In this document: piece by piece, positions 57,745-64,000 of the stretch
How the letters are laid out: each line of letters opens with the position of its first letter
How positions within the stretch are numbered: the first letter of the stretch is position 1
NCBI RefSeq assembly: GCF_046271865.1
Contig: NZ_CP176580.1
Location: 1,116,001-1,180,000 of the forward strand
Length of the DNA: 64,000 nucleotides
Reading direction: 5' to 3'
Source: Nitrincola salilacus
Lineage (GTDB): Bacteria; Pseudomonadota; Gammaproteobacteria; Pseudomonadales; Balneatricaceae
Notes under the pieces: model-generated
Database searches by the model: none
Told to the model about the DNA's origin: nothing
Seen by the model: only the letters and a program-made list of their open reading frames with translations
Translations under genes and position numbers: made by a program

Positions 57745-60249
57745 TTATGCCAGACTGACCAGTTCCAGGCGAACCGCACATTTCTTGAAATCCGTCTGCA
57801 ATGAGATGGGGTCGGTTGCATCCAGCACGACCTTGTTGATCAGCTTGGTGGCATCAAAGAACGGCACATAGATCAAACCCTGTGGGGTGCGAACGCGACC
57901 GCGTGTTTCAATCCTTGCCTGTATCTCGCCACGACGGCTGATGATCTTGATCTCACTGCCCCGTCGCCAGCCATTGGCAGCGGCATCGTCAGGATGCATG
58001 TATACCAGAGCCTCAGGTACGGCCTTATGCAGCTCACTGACCCGGCGCGTCATGCTGCCAGTATGCCAGTGCTCCAGCACGCGTCCGGTGCAGAGCCAGA
58101 AGGGATATTCTGAATCCGGTGATTCGGCAGGGGGCTCGTCTGGCACCGCAAAGATGCGGGCACGCTTGTCGGGAATACCGTAGAACTGAAAGTCGGTGCC
58201 CGCTTCAACATAAGGATCAAGTCCCTCTTTATAGCGCCAGAGTGTTTCCTTACCATCCACCACTGGCCAGCGCAGTCCTCGGTTGCTGTGGTAAACATCG
58301 AAGTCGGCCAGATCCTTGCCTTTACCTTTGCCGAATTCACGATACTCCTGAAACATCCCTTTCTGTATGTAGAAGCCAAAATCGGTAGACTCCTGATTCG
58401 GATAGCCCTCACGCATATCCTCCAGTGGATAACGATCCACATTGCCGTTCTGGAACAGCACTTCGAACAGGGTTTTGCCTCTGAACTCGGGGGCGCTGTT
58501 GAGAAACTCTTCAGACCAGACATCATCCGTGCGAATCCGCTGCGACAGTGCCACTGTCTGCCAGAGGTCGGAGCGGGCGTCACCGGGGGCATTGACCAAT
58601 TGATGCCAGAACTGGGTTCTGCGCTCGGCATTACCGTAGGCACCCTCTTTTTCCACCCAGCCTGCAGCCGGCAGAATCAGATCGGCTGCCTGGGCCGACA
58701 CGGTCGGATAGATATCCGAGACGATGACGAAGGCTTCAGGGTTGCGCCATCCCGGCAGTATCTCCTCCATCACATTGGGGCCAGCCTGAACATTGTTGGT
58801 GACCTGTGTCCAGTAGACCTTGATATCGCCGTCCTTCAGTTTGCGGCTTTGCAGAACCGCATGAAAACCGGGTTTTTCCTGAATGGTGCCAGGTGGCACG
58901 CGCCAGATAGCTTCAGCTTTAGCACGGTGTTCCGGATTCATCACCACCATGTCGGCCGGCAGACGGTGAGCGAAGGTGCCAACCTCGCGGGCAGTACCAC
59001 AGGCCGATGGCTGACCGGTCAGCGAGAAGGGGCTGTTGCCGGGCGTGGAGATTTTGCCGGTTAGCAGGTGCAGGTTATAGATCAGGTTGTTAACCCATAC
59101 TCCACGGGTGTGCTGATTGACCCCCATAGTCCAGAAGGACATCACTTTTTTATCAGGATCGGCATAGATCTCTGCAAGTCGTTGCAAACTGGTTTGTGAC
59201 ACACCGGACTCAGACGAGGCGCGTTCCAGTGTGTAGGCACTGACAAACTCGGCAAACTCATCAAACGTCATGTCGGTCCAACTATTGGCTTTGTCGGCAT
59301 TCTGCGCGGCCTGCTGCAGTGGATGCTCGGGACGCAAGCCATAGCCGATATCATCCGTACCCCTGAAGAAGTTGGTATGCCGCTCGACGAACGCCTGGTT
59401 CACATTGCCCGATTGAATGATGTGGTTGGCGATATAGTTGAGAATCACGATATCAGCGTTGGGCTTCATCACCATGCCGATATCGGCAAGATCGAAAGAG
59501 CGGTGTTCATAGGTCGAGAGCACCGCGACTTCGGTGTTCGGATAGGAGAGGCGACGGTCCGTCACGCGCGTCCAGAGGATCGGATGCATTTCGGCCATAT
59601 TCGAACCCCAGAGCACGAAGGCGTCGGCATGTTCGATATCATCATAGACACCCATCGGCTCATCCGAACCGAACGTGCGCATGAACCCCATGACCGCCGA
59701 TGCCATGCAATGGCGCGCATTGGGATCGATATTGTTGCTGCGAAAGCCCGCCTTGAAAAGCTTGTTGGCTGCATAGCCTTCCCAGATGGTCCACTGACCG
59801 GAACCGAACATGGCGACGCTTTCGGGGCCGTGAGTCTGGATCGCCGAGATGAATTTTTCGGCCATGATATCCAGCGCTTCATCCCAACTGACCTCTTCAA
59901 AATCACCCTGCTTGTCGTACATGCCATTGCGCTTGCGCAGCAGGGGCTTGGTCAGACGATCCCTGCCATAGAGTATCTTGGACAGAAAATAGCCCTTGAC
60001 GCAGTTCAGGCCACGGTTGACCTCTGATTTAACATCCCCATGCGTGGCGACTATCTGATTGTCCCGAGTCGCAACCATGACGCTGCAGCCCACCCCGCAA
60101 AAGCGGCAGGGGGCCTTGTTCCAGTTCAGAGAGGTGAGCTCGATGTTGGTGATCAGGTTGCTGGCGCTGGCTGGCATGGAAAGACCGGCTGCGGCAGCTG
60201 CTGCCAGACCAGCATTAGCCTTGGCAAATTGTCGACGAGTCATTTTCAT
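57745..60249 (-). CDS. napA: periplasmic nitrate reductase catalytic subunit NapA
   Basis: An 834-residue molybdopterin enzyme reducing nitrate to nitrite in the periplasm. A Tat signal (TRRQFAK at 4-10, cleavage near residue 29) exports the folded protein. The [4Fe-4S] cysteines are C48, C51, C55 and C83, and the molybdenum ligand is C181 (NARHCMASAV). Length matches the family. Overlaps napD by 4 nt, consistent with cotranslation with its chaperone. Confidence 0.97.
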   Translation of the reverse strand: MKMTRRQFAKANAGLAAAAAAGLSMPASASNLITNIELTSLNWNKAPCRFCGVGCSVMVATRDNQIVATHGDVKSEVNRGLNCVKGYFLSKILYGRDRLTKPLLRKRNGMYDKQGDFEEVSWDEALDIMAEKFISAIQTHGPESVAMFGSGQWTIWEGYAANKLFKAGFRSNNIDPNARHCMASAVMGFMRTFGSDEPMGVYDDIEHADAFVLWGSNMAEMHPILWTRVTDRRLSYPNTEVAVLSTYEHRSFDLADIGMVMKPNADIVILNYIANHIIQSGNVNQAFVERHTNFFRGTDDIGYGLRPEHPLQQAAQNADKANSWTDMTFDEFAEFVSAYTLERASSESGVSQTSLQRLAEIYADPDKKVMSFWTMGVNQHTRGVWVNNLIYNLHLLTGKISTPGNSPFSLTGQPSACGTAREVGTFAHRLPADMVVMNPEHRAKAEAIWRVPPGTIQEKPGFHAVLQSRKLKDGDIKVYWTQVTNNVQAGPNVMEEILPGWRNPEAFVIVSDIYPTVSAQAADLILPAAGWVEKEGAYGNAERRTQFWHQLVNAPGDARSDLWQTVALSQRIRTDDVWSEEFLNSAPEFRGKTLFEVLFQNGNVDRYPLEDMREGYPNQESTDFGFYIQKGMFQEYREFGKGKGKDLADFDVYHSNRGLRWPVVDGKETLWRYKEGLDPYVEAGTDFQFYGIPDKRARIFAVPDEPPAESPDSEYPFWLCTGRVLEHWHTGSMTRRVSELHKAVPEALVYMHPDDAAANGWRRGSEIKIISRRGEIQARIETRGRVRTPQGLIYVPFFDATKLINKVVLDATDPISLQTDFKKCAVRLELVSLA

Positions 60250-60548
60250 AGGGAGGTCTCCATCTTGTCCGCATCCTGCTGATCCATCACCTCGTGATAG
60301 ACCAGCGTGCAGCCAAGTACCCCTGGCCGCTGCTCAATGTTGTCGATAGTCGCCAGCACGGTTTGCTGGCTGGTGCATTCGGTAACGAGTATCACCTTGC
60401 CCTGCTCGTTCTGAGCAGGTACCTCAAGTTCGGGCTGTGCGTGAGTCCAGCTCAGAAAATCCTTCAATGACTCGGGCCTGACGTGGGCCACGAAGCTGGC
60501 AATGTGTAGTTCTGTAATGTGTAGTTCTGTAAGGGTGTCAGTGCTCAT
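60246..60548 (-). CDS. napD: NapA signal-peptide chaperone NapD
   Basis: A 100-residue cytoplasmic chaperone that binds the NapA Tat signal until the enzyme is matured. The family core ASFVAHVRPESLKDFLSW and GVLGCTLVYHEVM is clear. The N-terminus is longer than usual because of a perfect 15-bp tandem duplication (60501-60530) encoding TELHI twice. The ATG at 60548 overlaps the end of napF by 11 nt. Confidence 0.92.
   Translation of the reverse strand: MSTDTLTELHITELHIASFVAHVRPESLKDFLSWTHAQPELEVPAQNEQGKVILVTECTSQQTVLATIDNIEQRPGVLGCTLVYHEVMDQQDADKMETSL
60501..60530. repeat. perfect 15-bp tandem duplication inside napD
   Basis: AATGTGTAGTTCTGT is present twice in succession (60501-60515 and 60516-60530). 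It preserves frame and repeats the pentapeptide TELHI at the NapD N-terminus. Confidence 0.95.
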
Positions 60549-61020
60549 TCTCAACCTCCAGAGAAATGGCACCCGATGGGCAGTTCGGCAGACAATTGCC
60601 ACATCCGGTGCAAGCATCAGTATCAATCAGTGGCAAGGGCGCTGAGCGCAGACGAGGTGTGAATCGGATCGCTCGAACCTCACACTGATCCTGGCAGATC
60701 TGACAGTGCACATTCTGATTGGCCAGACAGCCGTCACTGATGCTGGCCTGCCAGTTGAACGCAATCCGCTTGAGATCGAAGATAGGTTCAGGGCAAGCGC
60801 TGGCGCACTCACTGCATAACGTGCAGCCGCGATCGGTGAAGCTTATCTCGGGAAACCCGCCATCTCCCCGATACAGAACATTTTCAGGGCAGGCGGCGAT
60901 GCACTTGTCACAGCGTGTACATTGATCGGTAAGATCATTCGAGGTCCAGGGAGGGCGTCTGACCGGACGAGCCATGCGTCCACCCCTCAGAAGCTGGCGT
61001 CTGCTGATGGAAACAGTCAT
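60538..61020 (-). CDS. napF: ferredoxin-type protein NapF
   Basis: A 160-residue cytoplasmic iron-sulfur protein needed for NapA activation. Four cysteine clusters are visible: CTRCDKCIAACP, CTLCSECASACP, CQICQDQC and CTGCGNCLPNCP, for up to four [4Fe-4S] centres. The N-terminal SRRQLLRGG then RPPW stretch is typical. It lies 15 nt after napE and overlaps napD by 11 nt. Confidence 0.95.
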   Translation of the reverse strand: MTVSISRRQLLRGGRMARPVRRPPWTSNDLTDQCTRCDKCIAACPENVLYRGDGGFPEISFTDRGCTLCSECASACPEPIFDLKRIAFNWQASISDGCLANQNVHCQICQDQCEVRAIRFTPRLRSAPLPLIDTDACTGCGNCLPNCPSGAISLEVENEH

Positions 61021-61035
61021 GAGTATGTACCGTGT

Positions 61036-61209
61036 TTAGACCGGTGGTCCCGGAGGGCCCATGATCAGTTGAGACATCCAGACCAGAAAACCGTAACCAC
61101 CGACGGCTGCAAAGGTCAGCAGAGGGAAAAGAAACACTATCAGAAAGAGGAAAAGTCGCAGCTCATGGCGTTTTCTGTCTTCCTGTTGGAGGGTATCGGG
61201 TTCTTCCAT
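61036..61209 (-). CDS. napE: small membrane protein NapE
   Basis: A 57-residue protein read from ATG at 61209 to TAA at 61036. A charged start (EEPDTLQQEDRKRHELRLF) leads to a single transmembrane helix and the family end GGYGFLVWMSQLIMGPPGPPV. NapE is a common first gene of nap operons; its role is not settled. It directly precedes napF. Confidence 0.93.
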   Translation of the reverse strand: MEEPDTLQQEDRKRHELRLFLFLIVFLFPLLTFAAVGGYGFLVWMSQLIMGPPGPPV

Positions 61210-61334
61210 AAATCCACCTGGGCAATGTTATATGTGCTTAAACACACATTTTTATTATTGACTTGAAAGTAGGGTAGTTGACGGGTGAAATTTTTGCCAA
61301 CTGCTATGATTGATTTGAGTCATGGTAAGTAATG

Positions 61335-61364
61335 TTATGGAAAGTTGAATTATGGAAAGCTGAG
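61335..61364. repeat. 15-bp tandem repeat in the napE-phhB divergent region
   Basis: TTATGGAAAGTTGAA (61335-61349) is followed by TTATGGAAAGCTGAG (61350-61364) with two mismatches. Looser TTA...TTGAG and TTAGGAAAA segments follow, suggesting further degenerate units. Confidence 0.75.
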
Positions 61365-61444
61365 TTAAAAAATTGAGTTAGGAAAAATTCATCTGATCGA
61401 TCTTTACTTGGAAAACTCGGAGAACCCTTTTTATTGAGGTGAGT

Positions 61445-61795
61445 ATGAATAAGCAAGCCTGTAATCTGTGCCGTGATGATGCGCCACGCCTGAGTATTGA
61501 GGAGGCCGAACGCGAGTTGCAACAGTTGCCTGAATGGGCGTTGCAGCAGGAGGGTGAGGTGTTGAAACTGCATAGAGTCTATCGCTTCAAAAACTTTGTC
61601 CGGGCACTGGATTTCACCAATCGTATCGGTACCTTTGCCGAATCAGTCGGCCACCATCCCGATCTGCTGACCGCCTGGGGGCGGCTTGAGGTGATCTGGT
61701 ATACGCACAAGATAGGCGGTCTGCAGCAGGGCGACTTCATCTGTGCGGCGGAAACCGAAAAGCGCTATGCCGGTTTGACTGAATCGGAGCTGTAG
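61445..61795 (+). CDS. phhB: pterin-4a-carbinolamine dehydratase
   Basis: A 116-residue enzyme that regenerates dihydropterin from the 4a-hydroxy form and is a DCoH-fold protein. The EDC-type active-site motif is seen as SVGHHPDL, and the KFKN-like RFKNFVRALDFTNRIG and WYTHKIGGL segments are typical. The ATG at 61445 follows GAGG by five bases; the in-frame GTG at 61439 is less likely. No phenylalanine hydroxylase gene is adjacent, so a general pterin (possibly molybdopterin-related) role is possible. Confidence 0.92.
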   Translation: MNKQACNLCRDDAPRLSIEEAERELQQLPEWALQQEGEVLKLHRVYRFKNFVRALDFTNRIGTFAESVGHHPDLLTAWGRLEVIWYTHKIGGLQQGDFICAAETEKRYAGLTESEL

Positions 61796-61855
61796 ACCTG
61801 ACTCACATGCTGGTAGAATTCCGGTCTTTGTCAGCCTCTGGATCAGATTGAAACC

Positions 61856-62710
61856 ATGGAACGCAGATATCGGCTAGTCCTCTCCTGCCCTGATCGGGTG
61901 GGTATTGTCTCAATGGTGAGTAACTTCATCTCCAGTCATGGCGGCTCGATTGCCGATGCCAATCAGCACTCGGACCCAACTACTAACCACTTTTTCATGC
62001 GAGTGGAGATCAGTGCATCATCTATTCCGTTTTCATTTGAGGCGTTGAAGGAGGCGTTTGATCCGATCGCTCGTTCCTTCAGTATGGAGTGGAATATTTC
62101 CGACTCCAGCAAGCCCAAACGGGTGGTGCTGATGGCAAGCCGTGAGGCTCACTGCCTGGCAGATCTGCTGTATCGATACCATAGCGACGAGCTGTTCTGT
62201 GAGATTCCCTGTGTCATATCCAATCATGACAAATTGCGCAGTATGGTGGAGTGGCATGGGGTGCCCTTCTTTCATGTGCCAGTTGATCCTGCCGACAAGC
62301 AGCCGCATTTTGACCAGGTGGAGCGATTGATCGCCGAGCATCAAGCCGATGTTGTGGTACTGGCGCGCTACATGCAGATACTGCCGCAGAATCTGTGTAA
62401 GCACTATCCGCACCGCATCATCAATATTCATCACAGTTTTTTGCCTTCATTTGCCGGTGGCAAGCCCTATCATCAGGCGCACGAACGTGGGGTTAAATTG
62501 ATCGGTGCGACCTGTCATTATGTCACTGAAGAACTTGATGCAGGACCGATCATCGATCAGGATGTGACGCGGGTCAGTCATCGTGACCATCCTGAAGAGA
62601 TGGTTCGCCTCGGGCGCGATATTGAGAAAACAGCACTGGCCAGAGGGCTGCGCTGGCACCTGGAGGACCGAGTGTTGGTGCATGGCAACAAGACCGTTGT
62701 TTTTGCATGA
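61856..62710 (+). CDS. purU: formyltetrahydrofolate deformylase
   Basis: A 284-residue enzyme hydrolysing 10-formyltetrahydrofolate to formate and tetrahydrofolate, balancing one-carbon pools and supplying formate for purine synthesis. N-terminal ACT domain (about 5-85, SCPDRVGIVSMVSNFI) and C-terminal formyl-transferase fold with INIHHSFLPSFAGGKPYHQA and TEELDAGPIIDQD, which carry the catalytic Asn, His and Asp. Length is normal. Confidence 0.96.
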   Translation: MERRYRLVLSCPDRVGIVSMVSNFISSHGGSIADANQHSDPTTNHFFMRVEISASSIPFSFEALKEAFDPIARSFSMEWNISDSSKPKRVVLMASREAHCLADLLYRYHSDELFCEIPCVISNHDKLRSMVEWHGVPFFHVPVDPADKQPHFDQVERLIAEHQADVVVLARYMQILPQNLCKHYPHRIINIHHSFLPSFAGGKPYHQAHERGVKLIGATCHYVTEELDAGPIIDQDVTRVSHRDHPEEMVRLGRDIEKTALARGLRWHLEDRVLVHGNKTVVFA

Positions 62711-62817
62711 TCTTTGCTGGTCTGAGGCGACGCTTGGTCTATATTTACATACAGCGGTGATGAGATCTGATAACCAGAGACTTACTGTAAAGAAACCAGC
62801 CGGAAGGAGAGCACATT

Positions 62818-63231
62818 ATGCTCAGATCTGTAAAAGCACAGGATTACATGGCTACCAGATTGGTTACCTTCAAACCCGACACTGATCTTTTCAGTGCGAT
62901 CAGAAGCCTCAGAGAGTATAAGCTCTCCGGCTCACCCGTTGTGGACGCAAATGGCAATCTGGTTGGAATGTTGTCGGAAGTTGACTGCCTGCGTGCGATT
63001 CTGTCACAGACCTACCATGAGCAGGAGATGGGGAGTGGCGGTCATGTCCGTGATTACATGACGGTGAATGTCGATACAGTTCCGGATGATGCCGACATCA
63101 TCGCAGTCTCCAAGATGCTGATCGATCGAGGCCGACGCTGTGTACCTGTGGTGAGGGGAGATAAACTTGTCGGTTTGATCAGTCGATCTGACGTGCTGCG
63201 TGCAGTCGAGGATTTTGCCAAAGATGGTTGA
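62818..63231 (+). CDS. two-CBS-domain protein
   Basis: A 137-residue protein made only of a tandem CBS pair (about 10-65 and 75-135), which forms an adenine-nucleotide-sensing module. Motifs: SGSPVVDANGNLVGMLSEVDCL and RCVPVVRGDKLVGLISRSDVLR. AAGGAGAG precedes the ATG. Stand-alone CBS proteins of this size usually regulate a partner enzyme or transporter by binding AMP, ATP or SAM. No partner is evident here. Confidence 0.9.
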   Translation: MLRSVKAQDYMATRLVTFKPDTDLFSAIRSLREYKLSGSPVVDANGNLVGMLSEVDCLRAILSQTYHEQEMGSGGHVRDYMTVNVDTVPDDADIIAVSKMLIDRGRRCVPVVRGDKLVGLISRSDVLRAVEDFAKDG

Positions 63232-63278
63232 GGTTTTTTTCACCCCCGTATACCCAGTAATGTTGGAAGTGGCTTGCC

Positions 63279-64000
63279 ATGAATAACCTGTTACCGGAGA
63301 AGCCTCTGCTTTTCTATCCTTCGCTGGCGAGAAAGCTGGGAAGTGACGAAGCTCTGTTGTTGTTCCAGTTGACAGAGCAGGCCAGTATTGGCGGCATTCA
63401 GGATAAGTTTTCTGTAACCAGCATGACCCTGTCTCAGCCGCAGTGGCGATCTTTGGCCGATTTCTGGGATGCTCAGCGTCAGATGGCTGCAGCGAACAGC
63501 CTTGCCAGACAGGGTGTGTTGGAGATACAAACAGGTCAGGCCGGTACTGTGACCATACGGTTGAAACCCGTGGTTGAATCAGTTCAAACCCCGACCGACT
63601 CTGATTTTCAGCCATCTCGTCCGGTTTCGGTGCCTCCGGCAATGCAGACGAGCCGACAGGATAGGATGAATGAACGTCCTGATGCCGGGGCTGCTTCAAC
63701 AACGTCTTCTTCAACAACGTCTTCTTCAACAGCACCTGCTTCAACAACAGTCGCCGATCCCGGTTTGCAGACGCTGCCGGTGTTTGAACGCCCCCCACCA
63801 CGACAGCAGCCCCAGCCTCAGGCGAACCTGGCGCGACAAAAGGGGCCTGCACCGACCTTTGGTGGCAGTCTTGGCTGGCGGCGTCAGAAAGATGAGTTGC
63901 AGGACATTTTCGAACAGCACGAAGAGCGCAACCAGCGTTTGCAATCGATGCATCTGGGCTGGCAGCCGTCTGAAGCTTTTCATGAGCTCTTGCCACGGCA
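63279..64000 (+). CDS. DnaT-like ssDNA-binding domain protein (3' end cut by the window edge)
   Basis: At least 240 residues. The N-terminal part (about 1-95; LLFYPSLARKLGSDEALLLFQL) is a winged-helix-like region seen in pseudomonad and oceanospirillal proteins. It is followed by a low-complexity linker (about 100-205) rich in Ser, Thr, Pro and Gln. The visible end, MHLGWQPSEAFHELLPR, matches the start of the DnaT DNA-binding domain, so the missing part should bind single-stranded DNA. A primosome-type role is inferred. The linker contains a 15-bp tandem repeat. GGAAG precedes the ATG. Confidence 0.72.
   Translation, partial: MNNLLPEKPLLFYPSLARKLGSDEALLLFQLTEQASIGGIQDKFSVTSMTLSQPQWRSLADFWDAQRQMAAANSLARQGVLEIQTGQAGTVTIRLKPVVESVQTPTDSDFQPSRPVSVPPAMQTSRQDRMNERPDAGAASTTSSSTTSSSTAPASTTVADPGLQTLPVFERPPPRQQPQPQANLARQKGPAPTFGGSLGWRRQKDELQDIFEQHEERNQRLQSMHLGWQPSEAFHELLPR
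63696..63749 (+). repeat. 15-bp tandem repeat in the linker of the DnaT-like gene
   Basis: TCAACAACGTCTTCT occurs at 63696 and 63711, then TCAACAGCACCTGCT at 63726 and a partial TCAACAACA at 63741. The units encode STTSS, STTSS, STAPA and STT, so the copies stay in frame. Confidence 0.92.

Noticed and set aside
61310..61323. FNR/Anr-like box TTGATTTGAGTCAT between napE and phhB
   Set aside because: It matches only 8 of the 10 defined positions of TTGAT-n4-ATCAA and is about 100 nt from napE with no matching -10. Possible but too weak to annotate.
63004..63996. 330-residue minus-strand open frame
   Set aside because: It lies antisense to the CBS and DnaT-like genes, is low-complexity and has no ribosome binding site; both plus-strand genes match families.

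Overview
The window looks like a chromosomal segment of a heterotrophic marine-type gammaproteobacterium, probably an Oceanospirillales-like lineage. This is inferred from gene content: a HexR/Entner-Doudoroff gene cluster, a napEFDABC nitrate reductase operon, an alpha-glucosidase very like the Halomonas GH13_23 enzyme, and gammaproteobacterial metE, purU and phhB. No rRNA, tRNA, CRISPR array, prophage or intact insertion sequence was seen. Base composition and gene style are even throughout, and most genes sit in tight operons with 1-14 nt overlaps.

Layout. 1-3078: the tail of an unknown gene, then a membrane PAS/GAF/GGDEF/EAL protein. 3178-11554: an outer-membrane porin and an alpha-glucoside (trehalose/maltose/sucrose type) operon of binding protein, two permeases, GH13 alpha-glucosidase, ATPase and LacI-family repressor. 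11585-25254: a complete inositol locus. iolB, iolG, iolR and a binding protein lie on the minus strand. Facing them on the plus strand are permease, ATPase, a second dehydrogenase, iolC-DUF2090 fusion, iolD, iolE and iolA/mmsA. 25345-27933: small envelope/stress genes (BON lipoprotein, DUF3309, disordered peptide, CsbD) and a REC-histidine kinase. 28134-41156: central carbon metabolism, with zwf-pgl-eda-eno, hexR, pyk, gap, edd-glk, mgsA and pgi. 41423-46750: an RND efflux pair and a DHH phosphoesterase. 47563-56498: cold-shock protein, metE, a COG0523 GTPase, flavodoxin, nitroreductase, alkB, a PRPP-synthetase-like gene and an AMP-phosphorylase-type gene. 56656-61209: napEFDABC. 61445-64000: phhB, purU, a CBS-domain protein and a truncated DnaT-like gene.

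How the parts fit. Glucose released by the alpha-glucosidase can be phosphorylated by Glk. It then runs through Zwf, Pgl, Edd and Eda to pyruvate and glyceraldehyde-3-phosphate, followed by Gap, Eno and Pyk. Pgi links in fructose-6-phosphate and MgsA offers an overflow branch. Inositol is imported and carried through IolG, (IolE), IolD, IolB, IolC, an aldolase (probably the DUF2090 domain) and IolA to acetyl-CoA and dihydroxyacetone phosphate.

The sequence also shows candidate regulatory codes: a 16-bp palindrome at three inositol-locus sites, one lying between the -35 and -10 of a strong promoter; an AATTTACC-type HexR-like box upstream of zwf, hexR, gap/edd, pgi and the porin; a LacI-type operator before the alpha-glucoside operon; a Zur-like box before the COG0523 gene; and a MetR-like box before metE. 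A recurring oddity is short (10-15 bp) tandem duplications at gene junctions and inside two coding regions. The most striking is a five-unit 14-bp array exactly bridging the stop of the PRPP-synthetase-like gene and the start of alkB. I found nothing that is clearly a new multi-gene system. The best candidates for novelty are these junction duplications and the paired AMP-phosphorylase/PRPP-synthetase-like genes.
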